Source: Melieria omissa
Lineage: Eukaryota > Arthropoda > Insecta > Diptera > Ulidiidae
DNA: 64,000 bases
Direction: 5' to 3'
Assembly (NCBI GenBank): GCA_963971225.1
Contig: OZ020270.1
Span: 16,293,817 to 16,357,816, forward strand
Shown in pieces: positions 20,134 to 31,072 of the stretch. Position numbers and translations under genes: made by a program. A model generated the notes under the pieces. The model saw nothing but the letters and a program-made list of their open reading frames with translations. It was not told where the DNA came from and ran no database searches. Positions within the stretch are counted from its first letter, which is position 1; each line of letters starts with the position of its first letter.

Positions 20134-20620
20134 TTGTCCACCAAGAAAAAATTCACTTGGACCGAAGAGGCGCAAGCTGCCTTCGAAAAAATTAAAACGG
20201 TGTTAGCTACAGCCCCTATTCTGCAAAATCCTGACTTTACGAAGAAATTCTCCTTACAATGTGACGCGAGTGACAGTGGCATAGGTGCGGTACTCACGCA
20301 GGTAGACCAAGACGGCGTAGAAAGACCTGTAGCATTCATGTCAAAAAAATTAAACACGGCTCAACGTAACTAGTGTTACCGAGCGTGAATTTCTAGCAGC
20401 GGTCACTGCAATTGAACGCTTCCGATGCTATTTAGAACTCCAAGAGTTTGAAGTAATCACTGATCATGCAAGCCTCGTATGGCTTATGAAGCAAACCAAT
20501 TTGCGAGGTCGATTGGCTCGTTGGGTAATGAAATTGCAATGTTACCGGTTTACTATACGACATCGAAAAGGGAAAGAAAATATAGTGCCGGACGCGTTGT
20601 CACGAATGCACGCGGACGAA
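20134..20620 (+). pseudogene. pol: Ty3/gypsy RNase H, frameshifted
   Basis: This domain degrades RNA in RNA-DNA hybrids. The first part (20134-20373) has Cys-Asp-Ala-Ser-Asp (near 20261), which supplies the first catalytic Asp. A stop at 20371 and a frame change precede the second part. That part has Thr-Glu-Arg-Glu (near 20380), Ile-Thr-Asp-His (near 20458) and the closing Asp-Ala-Leu-Ser-Arg (near 20592), which are the usual remaining landmarks. Confidence 0.85.
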
Positions 20621-21285
20621 GTAACCATGCTAGAACAAACCCAACTGCAAGTAGATTTGAGCTCACCCCATTTTCAGGACGAAGAGTACGAAATGTTAAA
20701 AACAAAGATTAGGAATCGACAGGATCAGTATCCTGACATCAAAGTGGAGGGCCGATTTGTCTATATACGTACACAGCATGCGGATGGCAGTGAATTGAAT
20801 GAGCAAAATGCATGGAAACTTTGGATTCCAGTTGCGTTACGTCAAACATTAATATCCCGATCACATGATTGTGTTACCTCTGCCCACGGGGGAATGTTCA
20901 AAACCCTAGAATTGATTCGGCGATACTTTCATTGGCCAGGTATAGTTCGAGATGTACGCAAGTACGTGCGCAATTGTGAAATTTGTAAAACCACCAAAGC
21001 TCCAAATATGTCGTTAAAACCCCCTATGGGTAACCAAACAATTTCATATCGACCATTTCAACGATTATACATCGATTTGCTAGGCCCTTATCCGAGAAGC
21101 AAGCGCGGTCACATTGGATTATTAATTGTGCTAGATCATATGTCTAAGTTTCATTGGCTATGTCCATTAAAAACATTCACGACACGTAACATTATTGATT
21201 TCCTATTACATAACATCTTCCATGTATACGGGGTGCCAGAAAAAATCGTTAGTGACAACGGCTCACAATTTAAGGCACATGATTT
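20486..21285 (+). pseudogene. pol: Ty3/gypsy integrase, N-terminal half before LINE insertion
   Basis: This frame begins in RNase H and continues into integrase. The zinc module His...His...Cys-X2-Cys lies near 20870-20985. The first catalytic Asp is in Tyr-Ile-Asp-Leu-Leu-Gly (near 21068) and the second in Val-Ser-Asp-Asn-Gly (near 21250). The gene is cut at 21285 by the minus-strand LINE. The remainder, with the catalytic Glu, resumes at 25442. TGATTT is duplicated at the junctions (21280-21285 and 25442-25447). Confidence 0.9.
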
Positions 21286-21374
21286 GTTTATGTTTATGTT
21301 TATTCAGTCTAGAGTATTCGCAACCTTACAGACTATGAAACAATTGTTAATAAATAAATTTAAATCACTTAAAA

Positions 21375-24320
21375 CTAGTTAAAAATATTACAAAGAAATA
21401 ACTTAAATTGAGCCCTACTTAAGTTAAAATCAAAATGATGATTAGCACAAAGGTTAAAATCAGAAAGCGCTTTATTGATTGGCTCATTAAGTGCATAATT
21501 GACTTGATGACCCTCAGTCCAAAATATATGATGTCGTCGCAGCGTCTTAGCTGGGACATGGAAGTTAATTAGACCGAGCAAATCAGGGCAATCGATGAAT
21601 CCAGAAACAATATCATATATAAAACAAAGGGCCGAGATTCTTCTGCGCAACTCGAGTGACTGCAGATTTATTAATTTACAACGCGAAATATAGGGGGGAA
21701 GTGGTAGATCGAAGTTAAGAGAGTTAAGAGCGAACTTAACAAATTTACGCTGAACCCGCTCAAGACGATAGATATGTACATCATAGTGTGGGTCCCAAAT
21801 AAAAGACCCATATTCCAATTTCGATCTGACGAACGCATTAAAGAGCAATTTACGCGTATATGGATCCTTGAAACCCACACTATGCCGTTTAACAAAGGCA
21901 AGAGAGGAAAAAGCCTGAGGAATGATACGGTTCAAATGGCTGACAAACGTGAAACCCGAATCAAACACAACACCAAGATCCAACACCTCATCTAGGGACT
22001 TTAGCACACAATTAGAGATAGAGTAGGAGGTAGGACGAATATTACGGGATTTAGAAAAGGAAATAGAATTACATTTATTTATATTAACAGAAAGATTATT
22101 ACGACAACACCAATCAAAAAAGTTGTTAACTTCGCATTGGAGAAGATAAGAGTCAGACTGATTATGGACTTTAGAAAATATTTTTAAATCATCAGCATAA
22201 AGAAGAAAACAGGAACTACTAAAACAACTACTAACATCATTCATAAACAGCACAAAGAATAGAGGTCCCAGTATACTACCCTGAGGGACGCCAGACGAAG
22301 CCACATAAGATTTTGAGCAAACACCATCAACACGAACAACGTTTACCCTATTAAACAAATAAGATCTAATCCAACTCAACACATTAGAGTAAAAACCCAT
22401 CTTCTCCAACTTCGATAACAAAGCCGAATGCGAAACCCTATCGAAAGCTTTAGTAATATCCGTATAAATAACATCAACCTGACCACCACCAACAAAAGAA
22501 GAAATAAAATAGTTAGTGAAGACAGCCAGATTAGTAACAGTAGAACGACCAGGGACGAAACCATGCTGGGATGGCGAGATATAACGCTTAAAAACAAAAG
22601 ACAATTTGGACATAACAACTTTCTCAAACAACTTAGAAATATTAGGGAGTTTAGAAATTGGCCTATAGCAGGACACGTCATTCTTTTTGTCACTTTTAAA
22701 CACCGGAGTAATATACGTGATTTTCCAAGCATCAATGAAGACTCCAGAGCTCAAAGACATATTAAAAAAAAGCAACAATGGACCAACCATGGACGACATA
22801 CAATTTTTCAGCAAAAATGGTGAGATACCATGCACATCAGCCTGCTGAGAATACTTCACATTATTTATCCCAACCAAAATGTCCTCTTCAGAAAGTACTA
22901 AGGACCCAAAATCAATATTTGAATTAATATTGTTGAGGGAGTCCTGGTCATGCCATGGACTATCTGCAACAAAATTGGCCTCAAAAAACTCCGCAAAAAA
23001 GTTTGCAGTCTGTAATGCAGAATTAGAAACCCTACCATTGAAGGACATCGCCACTGGAAATGTCGAGGAGGACCGCTTGGACTGGATAAAAGTCCAAAAC
23101 GACTTGGGATTAGATTTAATATTAGCTTCAAACCTAAGGAGATACTGCTTATAAAGAAACTTATCAAGGAAATTAAAATTCTTCAAGTAATACAAATATT
23201 TGTCTCGGAAGTCAGGATTACCCGTAGATTTAAAGCGCTTATAGAACTTATTCCGCAAGTTTTTTAACCGTTTTAAGCCCTTGGTATACCAAGGCAATCT
23301 ATAAGATTTCATAGGATGACGAGGAACATTCTTACTGATAATATATTGCAGCTTGGACACAAAACGTGCAAAACACTCGTCCAAACTAAGGGTCGCAAAT
23401 AATGAGTGCCAATCAATATCGCCAATTAGATTATTTAAATTACTAAAATCACATAAGTTATAATTAAAATTAAAACAATTATTTTGCGTCTTAAGAGCAG
23501 GGTAGTCATAAAATTCAAGATTTAAAACTAATGGTACATGATGCATATCAGTAGAACAGATCGGGGAATCACAGGAAAGAAGATTAAAATTCAGATTACT
23601 ACTGATAAAAATTAGATCCAGGATTCTATCAAGCTTATTAACATATGTATTAATTTGAGAAAGCCCTATACCAAAGAAACCATCAATAAGATTAATTTCA
23701 TGAGAGTGATTAACATTGCCTGGTATGAAGAAACCATCAACAGGCGAGCAGTTCCACACAAGCTTATTAAGATTGTAATCACCGAGTATGCAAAGTTGAG
23801 TGCTATCATTCACCGGCGGCAAGTGCAAGACATTAGTGACATGCATCGCATAGAGAGTATCCGGGCTATTAGGGGGAATATATGACACACAAACGTAAAG
23901 CACGTGATTAACACCAGATATACAGACACACAGCTGGTCCAACAGGGTATCACAATTGTGTAAGCACACGGAAGTGGCATGCAGAGTTCTTTTTGCCGCA
24001 ATAAGAACTCCACCACCACGAACACAACCCGTCTTGACCACATCCCTATCTTTGCGAAAAATATGAAATAAATTCCTATCAAAGAACTCTTCATCAAAAA
24101 AATCAGCGTTAAGCCACGTTTCAGCAAAGACAAACACATCGTAGTCGAGACGGGATGTGCAAGTAAAAATGGAGTTCGATTTTGTTCTCATACCAGACAT
24201 ATTTTGATAGTAAATTTTAAGTACAGACAAATCTCTATCTATTGTGCCATTTAAATTTACATTACATGATGCAGGATTGCCATTTATCATTCGTTTATCT
24301 TTTTTGCGCCATCCTTCCGA
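21375..24320 (-). CDS. LINE ORF2: endonuclease plus reverse transcriptase, intact
   Basis: This long frame (open from 24437 on the minus strand) encodes the LINE replication protein. The likely start is the Met at about 24290, after the ORF1-like C-terminal segment, but the frame is open further upstream. The endonuclease N-terminal block is Tyr-Gln-Asn-Met-Ser-Gly, with Ala-Glu-Thr-Trp-Leu-Asn next and Leu-Gly-Asp-Tyr-Asn-Leu further on. The RT has Tyr-Arg-Pro-Ile-Ser-Lys-Leu, Gln-His-Gly-Phe-Val-Pro-Gly-Arg-Ser, Asp-Ile-Thr-Lys-Ala-Phe-Asp, Gly-Val-Pro-Gln-Gly-Ser-Ile-Leu-Gly-Pro and the catalytic Tyr-Ala-Asp-Asp (near 22190). The C-terminal thumb is complete and RNase H is absent. It is one of the two intact polymerase frames in the window. 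Confidence 0.85.
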   Translation of the reverse strand, partial: SEGWRKKDKRMINGNPASCNVNLNGTIDRDLSVLKIYYQNMSGMRTKSNSIFTCTSRLDYDVFVFAETWLNADFFDEEFFDRNLFHIFRKDRDVVKTGCVRGGGVLIAAKRTLHATSVCLHNCDTLLDQLCVCISGVNHVLYVCVSYIPPNSPDTLYAMHVTNVLHLPPVNDSTQLCILGDYNLNKLVWNCSPVDGFFIPGNVNHSHEINLIDGFFGIGLSQINTYVNKLDRILDLIFISSNLNFNLLSCDSPICSTDMHHVPLVLNLEFYDYPALKTQNNCFNFNYNLCDFSNLNNLIGDIDWHSLFATLSLDECFARFVSKLQYIISKNVPRHPMKSYRLPWYTKGLKRLKNLRNKFYKRFKSTGNPDFRDKYLYYLKNFNFLDKFLYKQYLLRFEANIKSNPKSFWTFIQSKRSSSTFPVAMSFNGRVSNSALQTANFFAEFFEANFVADSPWHDQDSLNNINSNIDFGSLVLSEEDILVGINNVKYSQQADVHGISPFLLKNCMSSMVGPLLLFFNMSLSSGVFIDAWKITYITPVFKSDKKNDVSCYRPISKLPNISKLFEKVVMSKLSFVFKRYISPSQHGFVPGRSTVTNLAVFTNYFISSFVGGGQVDVIYTDITKAFDRVSHSALLSKLEKMGFYSNVLSWIRSYLFNRVNVVRVDGVCSKSYVASSGVPQGSILGPLFFVLFMNDVSSCFSSSCFLLYADDLKIFSKVHNQSDSYLLQCEVNNFFDWCCRNNLSVNINKCNSISFSKSRNIRPTSYSISNCVLKSLDEVLDLGVVFDSGFTFVSHLNRIIPQAFSSLAFVKRHSVGFKDPYTRKLLFNAFVRSKLEYGSFIWDPHYDVHIYRLERVQRKFVKFALNSLNFDLPLPPYISRCKLINLQSLELRRRISALCFIYDIVSGFIDCPDLLGLINFHVPAKTLRRHHIFWTEGHQVNYALNEPINKALSDFNLCANHHFDFNLSRAQFKLFLCNIFN

Positions 24321-25402
24321 AAAAAACTGGAACGGTTTAATTTTGATGTCCACAGGCCAAAGTGAAGAGTTGTAGATCGCATCATAAAAGCACGGCGAAA
24401 CACCCACCTTGAAACTAACCCTCTTAAGTTGCTCCACGTCAGCATCTCTCTTGACAAGCTTGAAACAAGCAAGATGATTCGCACCAACATTAGTATGTTT
24501 TGTGATGTAAGAGATAATATCGTCAGTTGAACCTTGCTCTTAAAAGAAGAGAGGTGCAGCCACTTCTTGCTCACGACAACATCCAAGTCAGTGTTGTGAT
24601 TGCGACCAACAACAATAGCCGATGACTTTTTCATTCTCCTTTTACGTACATCTTTCCACTCAGTAGGAAGACCAGGCGAAGGCGAAGCCGAGCAAGCAGC
24701 AGCGGAAGCACCAGCATCCGAAGCAGCAGCCCCATCAGCGACAACAACAACAGCATCAAGAGCAGAAGCGCAAGCAGCATCAATAGCTGCAGCAACACCA
24801 TCAGCAACAACAACAGCAGCAGCGTCGCGAGTAGGAGGCAAAGTACCATCAATTAAATTAGCAGAGGCGTTGGAAGGTCCAGCAGCCACATTAACAGCAG
24901 CTGCAGCTTTGCGGGAAACAGCATTACGCGCGCTAGGCATCCAAACATCAGCAGCAGAGAGTGCGCAAGCAGAAGAGGGCATAGCCGCAGTATTGTGAGA
25001 GGCCTTAGATGAAACAGCTTCACTCCAAGCATCAACAGGAGAGCGACCAGGACCAGCAACAGACGGCAGCTCACGGGTAGCACCAACAACTTCATTAGAA
25101 GAAGAGTTGAAAGTACAGCACTTGGATTTCTTAACTGCCAAATGCACCAGATCCGTTATCATCTTCTTAAGTCCGTTGACTTCATCAGAGAGAGATGACA
25201 CAGCAGCAATTAAATTAGCTGACGTACTCAGACAGCTGGAGCAGTTAAAGACAATGTTCGGATTATTAGCAAGGAGATCGGAGATTTCTTTGCTCTCAAT
25301 GTTCGCACAAATTTTATGAAATTTGTTATTGCACACTTTGCACGCAACAACAAAGCCTTCACGAATAGACTTAAAGCACTTCGAGCAGTTAAGCGAGGAC
25401 AT
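24287..25402 (-). pseudogene. LINE ORF1 with PHD-like finger, one frameshift
   Basis: This is the element's RNA-binding/accessory protein. The N-terminus (from Met at 25402) has Cys-X2-Cys, Cys-X2-Cys, His, Cys and Cys-X2-Cys spacing of a PHD/zinc-ribbon type within about 60 residues. The middle is Ala-rich and encoded by runs of GCN codons that also give long antisense frames. The conserved C-terminus (Trp-Leu-His-Leu-Ser-Ser-Phe, then Leu-Trp-Pro-Val-Asp-Ile-Lys-Ile...Phe-Gln-Phe-Phe) is split by a frameshift near 24530. Its last part is read in the frame leading into ORF2. The same C-terminal motif is seen in the sister LINE at 57.4-57.7 kb. Confidence 0.75.
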
Positions 25403-25441
25403 GATGGCAACGTCCGAACTACACGACAGTCAGATGAAGAC

Positions 25442-26051
25442 TGATTTCAACGCATTTCTGACTCAATATGGTATTGCACATATTTATACAGCAATTTACT
25501 CCCCACAATCAAACGCATCTGAACGTGTAAACCGCTCCCTAATTTCGGCTATCAAAGCCTATTTAAAAAATGACCAACGCGAATGGGACGCCCACATAAG
25601 TGCCATTAGCTGTGCTTTGCGAAATGGGTCGCATCAATCAATTGGCTGTACCCCTTACCATGCCTTGTTTGGCTTAGACATGATAATCCATGCCTCATCG
25701 TACCAACTTTTACGCGACCTAAAAGCACTTGACGATCCTACTGTTCGACTTAAACGTGATGACCAACTCACACTACAGTGCGATGACATAAGGAAGAAAA
25801 TTACGGCTGCTTATGAGCAAAACGCGCAACAATATAACATGCGAAGCAGGATAGTCTTGTATAAAATAGGCCAGGACGTGTTCAGACGCAACTTTGTGCA
25901 GAGTAATTTTGAAAAGAATGTCAACGCAAAACTTAGCCCGTCCTTTATTAAAGCCAGAGTGAGAGACAAAATCGGAAATCATTATTATCTATTAGAAGAC
26001 TTGCAAGGAAAGTTAGTAGGCACCTTTCATGCCAAAGACATCAGGCAGTGA
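25442..26051 (+). pseudogene. pol: Ty3/gypsy integrase, C-terminal half
   Basis: This resumes integrase after the LINE. It has the Tyr-Ser-Pro-Gln-Ser-Asn-Ala-Ser-Glu-Arg-Val-Asn block carrying the catalytic Glu (near 25505), then the C-terminal DNA-binding region and a short basic tail ending at TGA about 26051. The open frame upstream of 25442 belongs to the inserted LINE. After it, about 55 bp of AT-rich sequence leads to the 3' LTR without an obvious polypurine tract. Confidence 0.88.
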
Positions 26052-26105
26052 TTGTTCTTTTTCATAAAAATATGTCGCGTTTAAAACGGTCATATTTTTC
26101 TGTTT

Positions 26106-27977
26106 TGTAATGAACAAATCCCTGACTTTGAGAATTGTAATGTGGTAACATAGAATAGCTTCCACACAACGAATGCAACCCTGTGGCAGGAGCGCTAAAT
26201 TGGCAGCACTGCTGATCTACTACGAATTGCAACGGAATACGAGAAAACCAGAAAGGAATTAAAAGAACATTGGGGGAGAAAGAAACGAACCGGCAAGCGT
26301 GGAGGACGTGGCAGTTTTTCGAGCAGGAGACGACACGAGAAAAACCGCGTGGCAGCGAAAAAGGAAGGAAGTGGTGGAGTTCGCTGCGGCATTGGGACGG
26401 GACGGAATCGTCACCAGCGCTGCTAGTTAGCAGCCAGCTTAAGGCTGTCGCGATATTTTCTGACCGCGCAGCGCCGCCAAATATTCCGTCGACAAAGGCT
26501 GCCGCCATCTTTCAACTCGTTGCACGACCAGCGGAGCGCCGCCAGCTTGTCAGCCGACAAAGCTGCCGTCATTTGCCGACAGGTGCACGACCAGCGCAGC
26601 GCCGCCAAATATTCCGTCGACACAATGCTGCCGCCATCTTTCAACTCGTTGCACGACCAGCGGAGCGCCGCCAGCTTGTCAGCCGACAAGGCTGCCGCCA
26701 TTTGTCGACAGGTGCACGACCAGCGCAGCGCCGCCAAATATTCCGTCGACACAAGGCTGCCGCCGTTCTTCAACTTTTGCACGACCAGCGCCAGCGCCGC
26801 CATCTTGGCCCATGCAATGGTGAGACATCTTTAGCCAGCGGGAGAGACGCCATACGAGTCGTTACGTAATAACGGAAGCCGGCACCAACAAGCAGAATTA
26901 AATTAAGGGGGATCAGGAGCAGTGGCTCAATTGTGAAACAAATTAAGGGGGATCAGGAGCAGTGGCTCAATTGTGAAACAAATTAAGGAGGATCAGGAGC
27001 AGTGGCTCAATTGTGAAACAAATTAAGGGGGATCATGAGCAGTGGCTCAATTGTAAACCAACTTAGGGGGGATCACGAGCAGTGGCTCAATGTCATCGAT
27101 CAAAAGGGGGATATGTTACTAAGGGTAAAGTATGCTGAAATTGCATCACTCTTTGTGAACTCGTCATCGGCTACATAAGTTGTATACTTTTCTTACAGCA
27201 TTCACGATTCACGGAGGCCTTCTACGGGAAAATCGATGGACGCACGTGAGTAACTCTTTAATGCCTATGACTTGTGAGTAGTGGTAACTTATTCGTAAAT
27301 TAAACCGCGAACAGAGAGTGTGTGCAACGGCCAGGTAACAAGGGCAGGGCTCCACTGCTATAAAGTGTTATTAATGTACAGCAGTCGGAGCAACGTAGGC
27401 TTATAGGTGCAGGGATTTAAATAAATTAAGGGAATAGAATCCGAACCGTTGTTTTTCGAAGCTCGATATTGTATATTATATTTAAGCATTCGTGTATTAA
27501 AACCAATATGAATTTATAAGTTTTGACGTTCTTTTTGGAGGGTGAGACGAGGTCAAATAGCGTGTTGGGGATCCGCTTTGTTGTCGCGCCGCAGATCCAC
27601 GGTAGGGTGGGTATTGAAGCGAGAGTGCCACTATCACCTTGGCACTCCACATTGATAAATCCAACCGCGATAGAACCATGTCTTTTAGAATTAATGCCAC
27701 CCCTTGCAGGGGCTCCTTCTGTTTCCATCTTGCCACCCCACATATAAAATTTTTTTCTTGATATGTTTGCTATAAATAACAAGGGACTCTAAATAGAAAC
27801 TGTAATGTAACGAGCCTTCGAAAAAGGTCGCGAACCTCCCCAACCGACTCCCTAGCTAGCCACTTAAGGGTCCCGCAGACCTACTTTCGAGGCTTATACC
27901 ACCTGTATACGCCGGTGGACATGCCAACCTTCGTGGGTTGTGCTCGGCTACCTCCAGTTTTACCAAAGAACATTACA
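26106..27977 (+). repeat. 3' LTR, 1,872 bp, expanded 40-bp repeats
   Basis: This repeat of the 5' LTR differs by few substitutions. Its larger differences are five 40-bp units here (26901-27096) against two in the 5' LTR, a 10-bp deletion near 26467, and a deletion near 26850. The net difference is 85 bp. It ends CATTACA and is followed by the CGAT duplication. Confidence 0.88.
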
Positions 27978-27981
27978 CGAT

Positions 27982-28060
27982 GACTTCGGCAAACTTCTCA
28001 ATTCGAAGTCAGCTTTCATAATTTGCTTTATGTTGCTGTGATGATGCTACTAGAGCTGCA
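27982..28060. mobile_element. MITE fragment, right part of copy cut by Ty3
   Basis: ACTTCGGCAAACTTCTCAATTCGAAG continues the MITE seen at 14370-14468 and matches, in inverted orientation, the inside of the copy at 39963-40181. The far end of this copy is not clear. Confidence 0.5.
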
Positions 28061-28150
28061 AAACTATCGATGCTACTATCGATAGTATCGATAGTTTTCA
28101 TTTTCACTTCACTATCGATGGTTTTCGTTACTATCGATACTATCGATTCG
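28061..28150. promoter_or_regulatory. Cluster of TATCGATA/CGATA motifs
   Basis: Within about 90 bp there are at least six ATCGAT cores, most in ACTATCGATAGT context. TATCGATA is the DRE bound by DREF in Drosophila, and clustered CGATA is the BEAF-32 boundary motif. Further copies lie at 28583-28656 and, beyond the inserted retrotransposon, at 34224-34295. A regulatory role is inference; it could equally be part of an old repeat. Confidence 0.4.
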
Positions 28151-28656
28151 CTGCCATCTGTGTTTTCGATCAGGAAAACACGAGTGTTGTCGCTTTGGTA
28201 GAATTCTACCAAACTTGGTGGATTTATGTTTGAATTTTTATTTTATGCAGATTGGTACATTTTATCTGAATTTGGCCGAATTTCGGAAAACTTTATGTTT
28301 CTTCTTGAATTCGTGAACAAATTTTAAAATAAAAACAAAAGTCTGACAAGATTGTAAATAAATGTTGCATGAACGGTGCTATAAATATTTGAAGCGAAAC
28401 GTGAGAAGCTTACATACTAGTATCTGTTATTTTGTCAAAAAGGGCGACTTATGTGCATGTTTCCTCAAGTATTATTGAGTCAGGGTTTTTGTCGTGCTGG
28501 TTGCAGCATGACAAAATGTTTTAAAACATACTTAAAAAATAATTTTAAAATATAAATTTCAATTAGTTTAGTTTCTTGGCTGTGATAGTATCGATAGTTT
28601 TTGTCAAACTATCAAAATTATCTGACGCTATGCGATAGTTTCGTTAGTTTCGATAG
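28151..28656. other. AT-rich flank, TATCGATA motifs at its right end
   Basis: There is no coding signal. The right end (28583-28656) again has TATCGATAG-type motifs and carries the ATAG copy (28653-28656) duplicated by the next retrotransposon. Confidence 0.35.
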
Positions 28657-28862
28657 TGACACGTATACAGATTCGGTTTATAGAGCAAATAAATTTTATT
28701 GACGATTGATTTCGTTTTAAGATACGGACAAAGTTTGTTTAGAAAATTGGCCGACGCCGCACGCGGTTGTTCGCTTCCTCGCTCGCTTCCCGGAACTCGA
28801 CGCCATCGCCGGTTTCCGCGTGGGTTGCAAGTCGGTGGCAGGGTCGCATTTTAGGGTTGACA
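28657..28862 (-). repeat. 3' LTR of minus-strand Ty3 element
   Basis: This 206-bp repeat is identical to 34018-34223 apart from about one base. On the plus strand it begins TGACACGTATACAG and ends AGGGTTGACA. The integrase C-terminal frame runs into its edge. Confidence 0.9.
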
Positions 28863-29670
28863 ATTCGGCCAATCCTGACTGGAATCGTCCTCGATTTCCG
28901 CATTGGCGTCATCCTCGTCGAGATCAGGCGCACTGCAACACCATGGCTTCATTTTACCAGCCGAGAAAACAGAGCAAAACTTCCGATTTGTTAGTTGTAC
29001 CCCGGGTATGTCCTCGACTAAATAACGGTCATTGCCCAGGATTTTGCTGACGATGTAGGGAACGCGGTATTTTGGCTCAAGCTTACGGGACTCCCCGGTC
29101 GCGGCTGGCTCGTTTTCGATAACAACGAGGTCGTTCTCTTTGTAGTTTTTCGGGGTGGAATGCTTGCGGTCAAACCGTTCCTTCCATCTAGTGCGCTCTC
29201 GTTCAATGTTCTCGGCAGCCAGAATGCGTTTTTCTGCGGTTGTGGGTGTTTTAGTCTCACCGTCTACGTCGTCGTGTACTGCGGCTAGCATTCGATTATG
29301 CACTACGTCTCGGAGGTCGAAATCGAAGACTAATTCGTTGGGGCTGAACCCGGTCGTCGCGTTTTGTTGTGTGTTGATGGACCACTGCAGATCTCTGAGT
29401 GTCTGGTCCCAGTTCTTCGCGTCGTCGGTGGTCGTACGGATGAAGTTGAGAATAGTCTGGTTCGCTCGCTCCACTTGGCCATTGGCGCGAGGGGTGCGAA
29501 CGGCGGTCTTTGTGTGCTGTATGCCATTTTGCTCGCAGAATGTTTCAAAGGCCTTAGAGGTGAAGGCCGTACCGCGGTCACTAACGATGTGAGTCGGTAG
29601 GCCGAAATAGCTGGTGATTTCGTTTAGGACGTTAATGACGGGCGTCGTCTTCGTGTCGCGGACGGCTTGA
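28851..29670 (-). pseudogene. pol: Ty3/gypsy integrase, C-terminal part
   Basis: On the minus strand this holds the second half of the integrase core (Val-Ser-Asp-Arg-Gly with the second catalytic Asp near 29575, and Asn-Gly-Gln-Val-Glu with the catalytic Glu near 29480) and the C-terminal DNA-binding domain. The frame ends inside the start of the 3' LTR. A frameshift near 29650-29670 separates it from the upstream part. Confidence 0.88.
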
Positions 29671-31072
29671 CAACTAAAAATTTGCTGAACGCATCTGAAA
29701 TCGCCAGCACATAATAATTACCTCGTTTGCTGCGTATGAATGGACCCATATGGTCGATGTGAATTTTCCGGAAAGGAATCGGCTCGGTAGAACTGAAGTG
29801 AAGTCGACCTTCAGCTTTTCCGGGTCGTTGCTTTTGGTAGCAGCACTCTATACAAGCGGCGATATAGTCTTTGACGTATTTTCTCATTTTAGGAAACCAA
29901 AATGTTTGTTTCACCCGGTCGAGTGTCTTTTCGAGCGCGAAATGTCCCATTTTGTCGTGGCAATGTTGTACGACGCGCCAGCGAACTGCTTTGGGCACCA
30001 CGAATCTAAAACCGTCTAGTTCTTTTCGGTATAGCCGATGATTCCGAATTTGATAATTGTTCTTTATCTCTTTTTCTCGCGAGCTGCTTAATTCTTGTTT
30101 TAATATTGCGATAATTTCACACAACGTCTTATCCTGAAGCTGCATCGTTAGCAGCCAGTCATCGACACCCGCAGTCACTTTCATAATAAAACCGGCCGTA
30201 TCCAGTTCTTTCGGAGGACGGTCGGGCATTCGGCTTAGCGCGTCTACGTGTAACATGCGATTGCCCTGTCGATGGACACACTCAAAGTCAAATTCGAGTA
30301 GCTTAAGCCACCACCGTGCGATTTTTGCTTTCAACTCTTTATTATCTTTAACGGACGCGATCGCAGCACAGTCAGTCACAAGACGAAACTTCTTGCCTAA
30401 TAGATACACTCTAAATCGGTCGAGCACTTCCACGACAGCCAGAGCCTCTAGCTCGTAGCTGTGGTACCGACTTTCTGTTTCCGTACAGTGGCGACTATAA
30501 TACGACACTGGTTGCCACACACTACCGTTTGTCGATTGTAGTAACACACCGGCGAAACCGACACTACTTGCATCCGTATGTACTTCATGCTCTGCGTTAA
30601 CGTCATACAAAGCAAGTACGGGCTTATTTGATAAGGCATTTATTAAGGACGCGAAGGCCTCTTGTTGAGCATTACCCCATACAAAATTGTTTAATTCGGT
30701 TTTATGTAGAAGACTTGTCAAAGGTTTTGATATTATGGAATAGTTGCAAACGAACTTTCGGAAAAATCCGGTGAGTCCGAGAAACCGACGTACTTCCGTC
30801 ACATTTGTAGGCGTTTTTAAGTTCTGTACCGCGGTCACTTTATGATTACCCGGCGTGATGGTATTTTCTGAGACGATGTGTCCCAAATGCTCTATCTCCG
30901 TTTCTAAGAATCGGCACTTGTCGACGCGCAACGTAAGCCCGCTTTCTTTCAAAAGCGTTAAGAATTTATCCAACCGATGGAGCCCTTCTGCTATCGTTTG
31001 ACTCGGGATGATCACATCATCTAGGTATACCAGCACTTCTGACTTCATAGACGAAACGAGTTTGTCCATCAT
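29624..31072 (-). pseudogene. pol: Ty3/gypsy RT (second half), RNase H, integrase start
   Basis: A 482-residue minus-strand frame begins just before the catalytic Tyr-Leu-Asp-Asp of RT (near 31020). It passes through Gly-Phe-Leu...Phe-Arg-Lys-Phe, RNase H (His-Thr-Asp-Ala-Ser near 30575, Thr-Asp-Cys near 30380, Asp-Ala-Leu-Ser-Arg near 30235) and the integrase zinc module His...His...Cys-X2-Cys (near 29960-29840). It ends after the first catalytic Asp (His-Ile-Asp-His-Met-Gly near 29760). Frameshifts at both ends join it to its neighbours. Confidence 0.9.

Larger units (their letters stand above)
21286..25441 (-). mobile_element. CR1/jockey-like LINE inserted in Ty3 integrase
   Basis: This near full-length minus-strand LINE is bounded by a 6-bp target duplication TGATTT. 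On the minus strand it has ORF1 with a Cys/His N-terminal finger, ORF2 with endonuclease and RT, a short 3' region and an ATAAACATAAACATAAAC tail at 21286-21305. ORF2 has no RNase H. Motif wording in the endonuclease and RT is shared with the LINE at 54.3-63.6 kb, so both belong to one clade, CR1/jockey-like by overall character. ORF2 is uninterrupted, so the insertion is recent relative to its host. Confidence 0.88.
14469..27977 (+). mobile_element. Large Ty3/gypsy retrotransposon with 1.8-kb LTRs
   Basis: Two long, nearly identical direct repeats (14469-16255 and 26106-27977) enclose a primer site, a RING-H2 frame, gag, protease, RT, RNase H and integrase in Ty3 order. CGAT is duplicated at both sides (14465-14468 and 27978-27981). 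The LTR ends are TGTAATG...CATTACA; the left copy starts GGTAATG, a one-base change. A minus-strand LINE (21286-25441) sits inside integrase, and without it the element would be about 9.35 kb. Frameshifts in gag, pol and RNase H show that the copy is inactive. Confidence 0.9.

Noticed and set aside
24600..24998. Ala/Thr-rich plus-strand frame opposite LINE ORF1
   Set aside because: It is the antisense of GCN-type codon runs in the Ala-rich middle of ORF1; no independent evidence supports it.
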